Assembly (NCBI GenBank): GCA_030065875.1
Contig: JASJCR010000019.1
Span: 84,542-148,541 of the forward strand
Length of the DNA stretch: 64,000 nucleotides
Reading direction: 5' to 3'
From: Ardenticatenaceae bacterium
Lineage (GTDB): Bacteria > Chloroflexota > Anaerolineae > Promineifilales > Promineifilaceae
Both the position numbers and the translations under genes were made by a program. This document shows positions 27,057 through 35,624 of this stretch, in pieces. The notes beneath the pieces are model-generated. The model was given only the letters and a program-made list of their open reading frames with translations. It was not told where the DNA came from and did no database searches. Each line of letters opens with the position of its first letter. The stretch's first letter is position 1.

Positions 27057-28466
27057 ATGAACTTAAAGAAATTGAACATTTTTGCCTGGCTGATTATCCT
27101 GGCGATGATCGTCGTGGCTTGTGGTGGGGGAGATGCCCCTCCTCCGGCTGAAGAAGCAGCCGAAGAAACCACCGAAGAAGTGGTTGAAGAGGAAGCACCG
27201 GAAGAAGAAGAAATGCCAGAAGAAGAAGCCGAAGAAGCCATGGAAGAGGAGATGGCTGACGGCATTACCTTACGCTGGCGGACCCGTCCGGATAACCAGG
27301 CTGAAATCGATGTGTATCAGGCCGTGTCCGACGGCATCGCCATCGAGGGCGTAACGCTTGATTACGAGCCGGGTGGTTCAGAAGGAACGAGCTATCAGGA
27401 CGTGCTGCGCACCGAGCTAGCGGCCGGCACCGCACCGGACGTCTTCTGGATTCCGGGAACCGACGTGGCTGACTTCGCCAATCGCGGTCTGATTCTGGAC
27501 ATGCGGTCTCTGGCCGACGCCACCGATGGGTACAGCGACAGCGACTTTTATCCGGGGCCGATGTTCCACCTGACCTTTAATCCGGAAACCGGCAACACTG
27601 GCGAGACGCTGTGGGGCCTGCCGCGTGACGTGTCGACGTTTGCCCTGTATCTGAACCTCGACCTGCTGGCCGAGTCCGGCGCGGCGGATCCGCGCGAACT
27701 GGCGGCCAACGGCGAGTGGAATTGGGATACCTTCCTGGAAGTGGCCATCGCCATCAACGCCCTGGGTGACGATATCGACGGTTACGGGCAGAACGCCTGG
27801 TGGGGTCCGTATGGTTACTGGCTGAATGCGGCCGGGGGCGGGTTCTTCAACGAAGATCGCACCTCCTGCGCCCTGAATACGCCTGAATCGCTGGCCGGTC
27901 TGGAGTTTGAAAGCCGGATCTACAACGAGTTTGACGTGGCCGTGCCCTACGGTGAGGACAGCGAGCCGCCGTTCCTGGCCGGCAAGGTGGGCATGTTCCA
28001 GAACGGCCGCTGGGCCACCCCTGGTGCCCGCGCCAGCGCCGACTTCAACTGGGACGTGGTCAAGCTGCCTGACGGCCCGGCCGGTCCGAGCAACTGGCTC
28101 TTCTGGGGTGCTTACGTCGTCAACGCCAACACCGAAAATCCGGAAGCTGCCTGGGCGCTGGTCCAGGAACTGACCTCGGCCGACGTACAGGCCACGATTT
28201 CCGAGCTGGGCGCCAACGTCCCCAGCCGGGTGAGCCAGGATGCGCTGGATGCATTCCTGACCTTCACTCCTCCGGACAACAACCAGGCGTTCCTGGACGG
28301 TCTGGCCGAGAATCCAGCCACTGAAGGTCCGCTGTGGGCCGGCAGCTGGCCGGAGTACGATGCGATCATGGGACCGGCCGTCACGGCCGTGCTCAACGGC
28401 GAGCAGTCGATTGATGACTTTGCCGCCAGCATTTGTGACGAAGCAAACAAGGCGTTTAACAATTAA
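27057..28466 (+). CDS. ABC transporter sugar-binding lipoprotein
   Basis: An extracellular solute-binding protein of family 1, tethered as a lipoprotein. The signal peptide ends in a VVAC lipobox, followed by a Gly spacer and about 45 residues rich in Glu and Pro, then the binding domain (ITLRWRTRP onwards; AAGTAPDVFWIPG, and NVPSRV near the end). AAGGAG lies 10 nt before the ATG at 27057 but only 1 nt before one at 27048, so 27057 is taken as the start. It delivers a sugar, probably a galactoside, to the two permeases downstream. Confidence 0.93.
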   Translation: MNLKKLNIFAWLIILAMIVVACGGGDAPPPAEEAAEETTEEVVEEEAPEEEEMPEEEAEEAMEEEMADGITLRWRTRPDNQAEIDVYQAVSDGIAIEGVTLDYEPGGSEGTSYQDVLRTELAAGTAPDVFWIPGTDVADFANRGLILDMRSLADATDGYSDSDFYPGPMFHLTFNPETGNTGETLWGLPRDVSTFALYLNLDLLAESGAADPRELAANGEWNWDTFLEVAIAINALGDDIDGYGQNAWWGPYGYWLNAAGGGFFNEDRTSCALNTPESLAGLEFESRIYNEFDVAVPYGEDSEPPFLAGKVGMFQNGRWATPGARASADFNWDVVKLPDGPAGPSNWLFWGAYVVNANTENPEAAWALVQELTSADVQATISELGANVPSRVSQDALDAFLTFTPPDNNQAFLDGLAENPATEGPLWAGSWPEYDAIMGPAVTAVLNGEQSIDDFAASICDEANKAFNN

Positions 28467-28774
28467 TAACGCCGATCAATATTTTCGGGGTTGGGAGAAA
28501 TCTCAACGCCGAATTTAAACTGGTTGTAGGGCTGGGATTGATCTCAGCCCTACAACCAATCAAAACAATTAAAAAAGCGACCATTTTGAGCCAGGCAGAT
28601 CCGCATTCAGGTGCTGAACTGCCTGACCCAAAATATTAAGTAATGCAAAGTCACAAGTTAAAAGTGCAAAGAGCCTTGCCATAGAGAGAATAATCCTTCT
28701 TTTACCTTTAAACTTTTTACTGTGGCCTGCAAAACTTGTGTCTTTATTGGCGAATGGAAAAAGTGGGAGGATAG
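28467..28774. other. Spacer between binding-protein and permease genes
   Basis: It contains the hairpin at 28521-28558 and otherwise AT-rich sequence with AAAGTGCAAAG/CTTTTTACT words. No gene is seen. A GGGAGG ribosome-binding site lies at its right end. Confidence 0.5.
28521..28558 (+). terminator. Hairpin after the binding-protein gene
   Basis: Perfect 14-bp arms TGGTTGTAGGGCTG and CAGCCCTACAACCA surround a 10-nt loop; no T-run follows. It may protect the upstream mRNA end and lower permease expression, as intercistronic hairpins do in binding-protein operons, or be a dispersed TTGTAGGG palindrome. Confidence 0.65.
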
Positions 28775-30454
28775 ATGAGTTCATCAACCATAGCGACGAA
28801 AAAACCGCCATCCGATCAAACGGACATGTTTGTCCAGTTGACCCTTGGATGGCACGTGATTACGACGTTGGCCGGATTGGGTGGATTGGCGTATATATGG
28901 GTCACGCCAGGATTTTCCATCTGGATTCAGTTAGCCACAACCGTGGCCCTGCTAATTTTAAGCGGCGGCAGCGTTGCGGCCGTGATGTGGATTGCACGCC
29001 GGGAGCATCGCGGCCGGATGGCCTCGCTCCTGGTCAATTATTTGGGATTCATCCTTTCGGTCATTGGCAGCCTACACGTGTTGGGCATCTTTTTGGGGAT
29101 TGACCAGTTGGCCAACACGTTTAGCCGAGGTGTTATATGGTTGTTCATCATGTTCCTCGGGTATGTGGTGGGTACAATCGGCGATCGATTTGAAGGCACA
29201 GCTACGCAGCGCCAGTTCCATACGGCCGGCCGTTGGATTGCGATCATCTCGTTTGTGATTTTCCTGTTTCGCGTGGGTTTGCTGGAGGGTCTCCAGGGAA
29301 TTTTCAACAATTTAGTTGATCCGATTGCCATGACGCTGGTCGCCGGCATTTTAATTTTTGGCTTTTTCTGCTGGGTGATGTGGCGGCGGCCAACCGCTGA
29401 TTTATTTGGGGTCACCAATACACAAACAGAGATGTTAAATGGCTATCTTTTTCTGACCCCCAATCTGATCGGTTTTCTGATTTTCTTTGCCGGCCCACTG
29501 GTATTCTCTCTCTATGTCAGCTTCACCAATTGGGATGCGTTTGGCACACAGGACTGGGTTGGTCTGGATAACTATACCAAGCTGCTCAACATCGATTTTG
29601 CCGTTCTGGATGCCCCGGATCAGCGGGCCAATGAAATTCTCGACGTGACCATTTACGATGAACTCGGCCGCTTCAACCTGTTCGGCCGCAGCTACATCGT
29701 GGGCGCCGCGGATAAGCTGTTTTGGATTTCTATCTGGAATACGCTGAAGTTCGCCGTCATGGCCGTGCCGCTGAGCGTCATTCCGGCCCTGCTGCTGGCA
29801 AATTTACTCAACTCCAAGCTGCCGGGCATGAAATTTTTCCGGGCGGTTTATTTTTTGCCCAGCGTGGCGGCCGTGGTCGGCATCGCCCTGGTGTGGCAGT
29901 GGCTGTACAACTCAACCGTCGGGTACATCAATTACGGCATAACATCGCTGGTCAATTTGATCAACATGTTTGGGGCCAGCGTTACCGATCCTGAAATTCG
30001 CTGGTTGTCCAATACCGATACGGCACTGCTGTCGGTGGCGATCATGACCGCCTGGCGGCTGATCGGATTTAACACCGTGCTGTTTTTGGCCGGTCTGCAA
30101 AACATTCCCAAGGTCCTTTATGAAGCAGCCACCGTAGACGGGGCCAACGAATATCAGCAGTTTCGCAACGTGACCGTTCCGCTGCTGGCGCCGACAACCT
30201 TTTTTGTCATGATTACCACGGTTGTCACCGCTATGCAGGTCTTTGAGGACATCTTTATCGTGATGCCGGGGCAGAACCCGGCCGGGCCGGGCAACTCGAC
30301 CTTAACGATGGTGCTTTACCTGTATCAGAAAGGATTCCAGCGTTTTGAGCAGGGGTACGCCTCGGCCATCGCCTGGGTGCTTTTCCTGGTGATTTTTGCG
30401 GCAACTTTGCTGCAGTTCCAGCGTCAGCGTCGCGGCAGCGGTGCCTATGATTAG
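28775..30454 (+). CDS. ABC sugar permease, MalF-like, with extra N-terminal membrane domain
   Basis: A 559-residue inner-membrane permease. The C-terminal half (about 220-559) is a standard MalF/UgpA-type domain, with FLTPNLIGFLIFFAGPL at its start and an EAA loop (YEAATVDGANEYQQFRNVTVP) for contact with the ATPase. The first 210 residues add about six hydrophobic segments not found in ordinary members of about 300 residues. A GGGAGG ribosome-binding site precedes the ATG. No ATPase gene is nearby, so a shared MsmK/UgpC-type ATPase encoded elsewhere is likely. Confidence 0.92.
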   Translation: MSSSTIATKKPPSDQTDMFVQLTLGWHVITTLAGLGGLAYIWVTPGFSIWIQLATTVALLILSGGSVAAVMWIARREHRGRMASLLVNYLGFILSVIGSLHVLGIFLGIDQLANTFSRGVIWLFIMFLGYVVGTIGDRFEGTATQRQFHTAGRWIAIISFVIFLFRVGLLEGLQGIFNNLVDPIAMTLVAGILIFGFFCWVMWRRPTADLFGVTNTQTEMLNGYLFLTPNLIGFLIFFAGPLVFSLYVSFTNWDAFGTQDWVGLDNYTKLLNIDFAVLDAPDQRANEILDVTIYDELGRFNLFGRSYIVGAADKLFWISIWNTLKFAVMAVPLSVIPALLLANLLNSKLPGMKFFRAVYFLPSVAAVVGIALVWQWLYNSTVGYINYGITSLVNLINMFGASVTDPEIRWLSNTDTALLSVAIMTAWRLIGFNTVLFLAGLQNIPKVLYEAATVDGANEYQQFRNVTVPLLAPTTFFVMITTVVTAMQVFEDIFIVMPGQNPAGPGNSTLTMVLYLYQKGFQRFEQGYASAIAWVLFLVIFAATLLQFQRQRRGSGAYD

Positions 30455-30468
30455 TAGAGAAGAATCGC

Positions 30469-31686
30469 ATGATTAAATCATATAGTTTTTCCCAGTTTCT
30501 CAAAAATTCGGCAGTGTATCTCATCCTGTCGGTGTTTGCCTTTTTCATGCTCTTTCCGTTTCTGTTTATGCTGGCAACGTCGTTCAAGACCCCCAAGGAC
30601 ACATTCAACTATCCTCCCCGTCTGCTGCCGCGTGATGCCGTAACGATAGAACTCGAAGGGCAAGAAGAGCCGGTTCCGCTCTATTTTGTCGATTATGAAG
30701 GGCAGCAGGAAGAGTTTGCACTGGTCCAGGAAGGGGTGCGGATTGGCGTATTTGCCAGTCCGGACAATCTGGACGAAACCTTTGATCGGCCGATCACCGA
30801 GGCCACGGCAGTAGGTGGATTTGTCAACCAGGAAAAAATCGAGATCAACGGGGAAGAGCTCCCGGTGTGGGAAATTGAGGTCGATGGCGAACCGGTTGAG
30901 GTCGTTCAGGTGGGGCAAACCGCCTTTGGTCGCTTTATTGATCCTGAAAATCCGGAACGGGAGGTCTTGCAAAATGCGCGCCTGAGCACGCCGGTGGAAA
31001 CGTTCGGATTTCATCCCTCAAATTATGAGGACGTTATCGATTTGCAAAACATGGATCGCAGCCTGACCAACACCATTTTGGTGACCCTGGGCGTGGTGTT
31101 CGGGGTTCTGTTTACCTCGGTGTTGGGTGGGTATGCGTTTGCCCGCCTGAAGTTCCCCGGCCGGGATCAGCTCTTTGTCGTCTATTTGGGAACGATTATG
31201 ATTCCTTTTGTCGTGCTGATCACCCCGATGTATCAGCTGATGGTGTGGATTGGCTGGGTCGACAAAATCGCCTCACTTATTTTCCCGTGGATTTTTAGCG
31301 CGTACGGGACGTTTTTGATGCGTCAGTTCTTTATCACCATTCCCAAAGAGGTCGAGGAAGCGGCGTTGATTGACGGGGCTTCCCGGCTGCAGATTTTGAC
31401 CCGCATTTTCCTGCCGGCCAGCACACCAGCCCTGGCGACGCTGACGACGTTTATGTTTTTGTACGCCTGGAACAGCTTCTTCTGGCCGCTGGTGGTGATC
31501 AATACCGGCAACTATCAGAACCATGTGCTAACGCTGTCGCTAAACGTGCTGCGCGGCCGGGCGTCGGACAGTCCCAACCTGATTTTGGCCGGTGCGGCGA
31601 TTGCCATCCTGCCCCCGATGATTATCTTTATTTTGGGGCAGCGATTCTTTGTCGAAAGCGCCACGAGCAGCGCTGTGAAAGGCTGA
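30469..31686 (+). CDS. ABC sugar permease, MalG-like, with inserted soluble domain
   Basis: A 405-residue permease forming the pair with the MalF-like gene 14 bp upstream. The first transmembrane helix (about 16-36) is followed by some 150 polar residues (about 45-190, rich in Glu, Val and Gly, predicted beta) before the remaining five helices; ordinary MalG proteins are about 280 residues. The EAA loop (VEEAALIDGASRLQILTRIFLP) is intact. By topology the insert faces outside and might dock the binding lipoprotein. GAGAAG precedes the ATG. Confidence 0.92.
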   Translation: MIKSYSFSQFLKNSAVYLILSVFAFFMLFPFLFMLATSFKTPKDTFNYPPRLLPRDAVTIELEGQEEPVPLYFVDYEGQQEEFALVQEGVRIGVFASPDNLDETFDRPITEATAVGGFVNQEKIEINGEELPVWEIEVDGEPVEVVQVGQTAFGRFIDPENPEREVLQNARLSTPVETFGFHPSNYEDVIDLQNMDRSLTNTILVTLGVVFGVLFTSVLGGYAFARLKFPGRDQLFVVYLGTIMIPFVVLITPMYQLMVWIGWVDKIASLIFPWIFSAYGTFLMRQFFITIPKEVEEAALIDGASRLQILTRIFLPASTPALATLTTFMFLYAWNSFFWPLVVINTGNYQNHVLTLSLNVLRGRASDSPNLILAGAAIAILPPMIIFILGQRFFVESATSSAVKG

Positions 31687-31691
31687 TTAAT

Positions 31692-31757
31692 TTCTAACTG
31701 CCAATCGCCATTAGCTAATAGCTATTTACCGTTAGCAAGTAGCTATTAGCAATTTTC
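31692..31757. repeat. Word array (TTAGCTAATAGC) between convergent genes
   Basis: ATTAGCTA, GCTATTTAC and TAGCAAG words fill the gap. They encode the last residues and stop of the uracil-DNA glycosylase gene (LLIATC, stop at 31732). Confidence 0.7.
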
Positions 31758-32349
31758 TTAGGCCATTGACAAACGCCTTTTTGCCCCCTCTCGACGGGTG
31801 GCGGATATAGGTGTGGGGTAGATCGAGCTGCTGCAGCTGTTTTTCCGCCTTGCGGCCGACGGCCGCGATTGTGCGCGGTTGAAAAATTTGAATTAGGTCA
31901 TAAATAAACGGCCGTCCAAACGCCAGTTCATCGGCTTTGGGCGGCCGATTGCTTTGGGTATTTCCCGGCAGGTGGGGATGAAAGGGAAAGGCGTTCCAGC
32001 AAAGCGGCACGACGTCAAGGGTGGCGAATGTTTCCCAAACGATGGTGGCTGACTGTTCACTTTGATTGGAATCGATTAAAAAGCGCCGGGACCTCCGGGC
32101 AAAGTAGGGGTGGGTTTTGACAATTCGAGGGCTGGTAAAGGGGATTCCCGTCAGGCGGCCGCCGAGGTAGCCTGGCGCTTCACCAACAAGCAGAAGTGAT
32201 GGGGATTGAGTTTGCATGATCGAGAGGTAGCCACTCAAATTTTTCCGAAGAGATGATTCGCCATAAAAATTGACATAATCTTTTGACGAAAGCTCTGATG
32301 TTGTCAGTTTGTCGACAAACCGATCGATCATAAGATGAATTTGGCTCAT
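31732..32349 (-). CDS. Uracil-DNA glycosylase superfamily protein
   Basis: A 205-residue DNA-repair enzyme candidate that would remove uracil from DNA. The water-activating motif region is LLLVGEAPGYLGGRLTGIPF, resembling the GEAPG motif of family 4/5 UDGs, and the C-terminal leucine-loop motif is HPSRGGKKAF. The four-cysteine iron-sulfur site of family 4 is not evident, so the subfamily is uncertain. The last seven residues come from a word array. Confidence 0.83.
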   Translation of the reverse strand: MSQIHLMIDRFVDKLTTSELSSKDYVNFYGESSLRKNLSGYLSIMQTQSPSLLLVGEAPGYLGGRLTGIPFTSPRIVKTHPYFARRSRRFLIDSNQSEQSATIVWETFATLDVVPLCWNAFPFHPHLPGNTQSNRPPKADELAFGRPFIYDLIQIFQPRTIAAVGRKAEKQLQQLDLPHTYIRHPSRGGKKAFVNGLRKLLIATC

Positions 32350-32381
32350 TCACCGCCTTGATGCGCTGATGGGGGCTGACA

Positions 32382-32434
32382 CAAAAACCCCCTTCCTTAC
32401 TTTCACAGCTCTCGCGGCTCTAGTCGGAAGGGGG
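32382..32434 (-). terminator. Factor-independent terminator of the eRF1-like gene
   Basis: Arms CCCCCTTCC (32388-32396) and GGAAGGGGG (32426-32434) enclose a 29-nt loop with its own small stem. On the minus strand the stem is followed by TTTTTGTG. It lies 22 bp past the stop of the gene at 32456. Confidence 0.85.
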
Positions 32435-32455
32435 AAGAGGGATAGATAAGAAAGT

Positions 32456-33562
32456 TTAATATCTGAGGATCGCGCCGATTTTTCCGGACTCCTCAAGCTC
32501 TTCATTTTCACTGATGAGTTCGACATGTCCTCCTTGAGACAGGGTGCGTTCCACGGCCGCTTCCACCACATCTTCGACTCGCTGTGGCTGTCCGGCCGCT
32601 TCCGGTTGATCGATCACCAATTCTGACGATAAGAAGCCGGTATCCTGATAGCTGTATCCTTTTTGGCGAAATCCATCACTAATAATCAGGGTCTTCACGC
32701 GCCCTTCAAAAACCGCTTTCAAAGTTGGATCGAGGGTTAACACACCGTTCCCTCCACTTTTGGCGCGATCAATCATCTCGCGCACCAGAGAAGCTTCGCG
32801 GCGGGCGTTGGTTTCCCCCAGCAGGGCAATCGATTTTTGCTGTACCTCGAGTTCTGGGGCATCCATATCGATATTAAACTGCCCGGCAATGCACGCCTGG
32901 AGCTGGCGGGGCAGCTGCAGCTGAAAATAGCTAATCGTTTCCGCAGCGCCGCCTAAAAACAGCCGTCGAATGGGGTGACCTTCAAAAAACCCGGCCGCGG
33001 CCGAAGCCGCTTCACGGGAGTTGCGCTGCCAGGTTTCGAGTACGTGGCGGCTGCCGTCGCTGCCTCCCTTGAGCCCGACCGCTGAAGACCCGGCCCCAGC
33101 TTTTAATTTGCGATTTTCTTCGCCCATATATCCATCGCTGTCTACGCAGTGGCCTAAATGGTAAGCGTAAAAACGGGCTCCCAGGCGGTCGATGAGGATA
33201 ACCCCATAGTGCCCATAATGATCAAGCAAATGGGCCAGCGGTTTGACGTGCGGTTTGCTGCTGGTGCGGATGCGATTGCGAAATGAGACGTAAGTGGGAA
33301 TGACGCGCCATAAACCCTCGGCCGCACATGAAAAAATCGCTAAACCTGAGGGCTTCCAATCAAACTCCCGATCGAGATAAGTTTCAATTTTTTCAACATC
33401 CTCCTCAAATATATCCGGAAGCGTTTTGAGTAAATTTTTGGCTTTTAGGCGAATCACTTCCTGTGGCTCCTGCCCAATATCTGTGTTGAGATAGAGAGTA
33501 ATCACCTGGGATTGTGCAGCTGTAAAGTTGAGCAGCTCCTGAAATTCCTGGTTTGAGAACAT
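32456..33562 (-). CDS. Bacterial archaeo-eukaryotic release factor (baeRF)-like protein
   Basis: A 368-residue soluble protein resembling the bacterial eRF1/Vms1 superfamily. The N-terminal part starts LLNFTAAQSQVITLYLNTD, the central domain has YGVILIDRLGARFYAYHLG and a Gly/Ser-rich loop (KGGSDGSRHVLETWQRN, about 165-181) at the place of the GGQ or GxxQ loop, and the third domain follows (RRLFLGGAAETISYF). In the superfamily this loop catalyses release of peptides from tRNA; no Gln is present here. It may act in ribosome rescue. AGGAGG precedes the ATG. Confidence 0.78.
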   Translation of the reverse strand: MFSNQEFQELLNFTAAQSQVITLYLNTDIGQEPQEVIRLKAKNLLKTLPDIFEEDVEKIETYLDREFDWKPSGLAIFSCAAEGLWRVIPTYVSFRNRIRTSSKPHVKPLAHLLDHYGHYGVILIDRLGARFYAYHLGHCVDSDGYMGEENRKLKAGAGSSAVGLKGGSDGSRHVLETWQRNSREAASAAAGFFEGHPIRRLFLGGAAETISYFQLQLPRQLQACIAGQFNIDMDAPELEVQQKSIALLGETNARREASLVREMIDRAKSGGNGVLTLDPTLKAVFEGRVKTLIISDGFRQKGYSYQDTGFLSSELVIDQPEAAGQPQRVEDVVEAAVERTLSQGGHVELISENEELEESGKIGAILRY

Positions 33563-33650
33563 TAGTAACCTCCTGGTGATTTCATTGTCAGTGCGGCTTG
33601 AAGCAGCTTCTGGTGTGTTTAGGCCGCAGTGTGTATGGCGCTCTCCTTCT

Positions 33651-33680
33651 ATTTTATGACAAAACTACCGCTTGAGTAAA
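33651..33680 (-). promoter_or_regulatory. Promoter of the eRF1-like gene
   Basis: On the minus strand TTTACT (33675-33680) and TAAAAT (33651-33656) are 18 bp apart, about 90 bp before the ATG. Confidence 0.5.
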
Positions 33681-33735
33681 GAAAAGATGGTCTCATCCTA
33701 GTTTTTACCGATTGCGAACGAAATTTGGATGATAA

Positions 33736-33768
33736 CACAGCAGATGAGCTGAGGGGTCATCTGCTGTG
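33736..33768 (-). terminator. Hairpin after the htrA gene
   Basis: Perfect 12-bp arms CACAGCAGATGA and TCATCTGCTGTG enclose a 9-nt loop, 17 bp past the htrA stop. There is only a weak T-rich tail on the minus strand. Confidence 0.7.
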
Positions 33769-33784
33769 CACATTGATGGGTTCT

Positions 33785-35077
33785 TTAAGGCCGGGCACCC
33801 AAAGTAATATTCACATCAACCTGACTGCCGTCACGAAGGACTGTCAAGGTGACGTCCTGGCCGACTTCGGTTTCAAAAACCAAATAAGAGATGAGATCCT
33901 CAAAAGAGTTCACCGTTAATCCGTCCACCCCAATAATGAGGTCACCACCAAGCTGAGTTTCCGGGCTGGAGGCGACGAGGCCGCCGTCATCGGCCGGGCC
34001 ACCCGGCGTAATGCCGGTTACGTAAGCGCCGTTGGGCTGCGGCAGGTCGAGCAGCCGCTGCGTGGCCAGATCAATCGGGGGCGCGATTTGAACCCCCAAA
34101 AACGGATAGACGTAATTCCCTTCGGCAATCAAAGCGGGAACCACGCGGCGGACGATATTGACCGGTATCGAGAAGCCCACGCCGGTATTGCTGCCGGTTT
34201 CCGAGCGGATCGCCGCATTGACGCCGATTACTTCACCTTGAATATTAAGCAGGGGTCCGCCTGAGTTGCCGGGATTAATGGGGGCATCCGTTTGGATGAC
34301 CTGCGGGAGAGAGTAACGGCCGCCTCCATCGGCGATGCGCTGGGAAGGCAGGCTGCGGCCGAGACCGCTGATGATTCCCAGCGACATCGAGCTTTGCTGC
34401 CCAAAAGGATTGCCAATGGCCACGGCAAATTGACCAATTTCTATATCTGTCGAGTTACCCAGCGGGATTGGGTTGATGCCGGAAGGCAGCACATCAACTT
34501 TGATCACGGCCAGGTCGCTGTCCACATCGGTGCCGACGAGTGAAGCGGCCACTCGCTCACCGGTGGGGAACAGCACTTCATAGCGGTCCGCATCAGCCAC
34601 AACGTGATTGTTGGTAATGATGTTGCCTTCGCCATCATAAACAAATCCGGTGCCGGTTGCGGCTCCAAAATCATCGATATAGGTAAAAATGAAGACGACT
34701 GACGGATTTACCGTGTCATAAAGGGCGATCAGGGTCTCTTCCAGTTGAAAAGTGGCCTGGGCCGCTGAAAGCTCGGGTGCTGGAGGGGCGCTTTCTACAA
34801 TCGGTTCATCTTGAATTTCAACCCCGACAGCCTCTTCAATTGATTCTTCCAGAACCGTTTCTGACTGCTGAGATGTTTGTTCGAGAGGAGCGCTTAACCC
34901 GGTGCGTGATTCAGTCAGGGCAGCTTCTTCGGTTGCCAGAAGCGTTTCGGCAGATTGGACGCCGGTATTAAACCCCAGGCCGTTCAAAACCGGCAAAAAA
35001 GCAGCGCCGGCAATGACTCCTAACAATAAAAATAAAACTGCGCCCATAAGAAAGGCGGAAAATTTGTCGCGAAACAT
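33785..35077 (-). CDS. htrA: HtrA/DegP-type membrane-anchored serine protease with PDZ domain
   Basis: A 430-residue envelope protease for folding stress. The N-terminal anchor (about 9-32) is followed by an acidic, Ser/Glu-rich linker to residue 105. The trypsin-like domain has catalytic His158 (NNHVV), Asp188 (DSDLAV) and Ser272 (GNSGGP). One PDZ domain occupies about 330-430. This is the DegS/HhoA-like layout with a single PDZ. A promoter with a perfect TTGACA lies about 180 bp upstream and a hairpin follows the stop. Confidence 0.95.
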   Translation of the reverse strand: MFRDKFSAFLMGAVLFLLLGVIAGAAFLPVLNGLGFNTGVQSAETLLATEEAALTESRTGLSAPLEQTSQQSETVLEESIEEAVGVEIQDEPIVESAPPAPELSAAQATFQLEETLIALYDTVNPSVVFIFTYIDDFGAATGTGFVYDGEGNIITNNHVVADADRYEVLFPTGERVAASLVGTDVDSDLAVIKVDVLPSGINPIPLGNSTDIEIGQFAVAIGNPFGQQSSMSLGIISGLGRSLPSQRIADGGGRYSLPQVIQTDAPINPGNSGGPLLNIQGEVIGVNAAIRSETGSNTGVGFSIPVNIVRRVVPALIAEGNYVYPFLGVQIAPPIDLATQRLLDLPQPNGAYVTGITPGGPADDGGLVASSPETQLGGDLIIGVDGLTVNSFEDLISYLVFETEVGQDVTLTVLRDGSQVDVNITLGARP

Positions 35078-35252
35078 ACTGAATTATTCCTTTTTTTCTG
35101 GTGGTTGAAATTTGCGCGTACGTGCGCATCCATCCATTGTTGCCCGTGTGATCCTTTCGTATAGATTTAACAAAAGGATTTTATTGTAATTTATATTCGC
35201 CCAAAGCGAATGATATTCCATTCATATGGTGTAGACGTGCTGACCTGTTGAA

Positions 35253-35282
35253 ATATTAGTCAGGAGAGGGAAAGTGTGTCAA
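35253..35282 (-). promoter_or_regulatory. Promoter of htrA
   Basis: On the minus strand TTGACA (35277-35282, perfect) and TAATAT (35253-35258) are 18 bp apart. The predicted leader is about 170 nt. Confidence 0.6.
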
Positions 35283-35587
35283 GCGACCCCATCTATTTTT
35301 ACCCAACGCTAACCGCACCCTCACGCAACACTAAGGGTAGCTCAGATTTGGCCCTTATCTCGGAGCTGTCGAGGTAAATTTAACGTTGCCCTATTCTTAG
35401 AACTCCTGTCATTGCTCAGAATGAGATTCGTGTGAAAAGTCAAGCGATTTCCGCCGCTTGGCACCGGTTCACTCTTCAAGACGCCGCAGCAAAGAGGCCA
35501 CAGCTTACGTATCCCCACAATGCCGACCATCATTTTCTTCTTGCCGCGTTCAAGCTGTGGACGGGTAGCCAGGATGAAACCGAAGGC

Positions 35588-35623
35588 TTTGTGTAGGGGC
35601 TTGGCTAGCCAAGCCCTTACAAA
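35588..35623 (-). terminator. Hairpin after the two-domain pfk gene
   Basis: GTAGGGGCTTGGCT and AGCCAAGCCCTTAC form a nearly perfect stem directly after the stop codon (35625-35627). It shares the TGTAGGG...CCC-TACA frame with the hairpin at 28521-28558, so both may belong to one palindromic repeat family. Confidence 0.65.
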
Positions 35624-35624
35624 T

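Larger units (their letters stand above)
35078..35624. other. Spacer between pfk and htrA
   Basis: It holds the htrA promoter (35253-35282) and a long htrA leader, a hairpin after the pfk stop (35588-35623), and about 250 bp (35340-35590) with no recognisable gene. An open frame there lacks codon structure and a recognisable product. A TCATTGCTCAGAATGAG fragment near 35408 faintly recalls the repeat at 5534. Confidence 0.5.
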
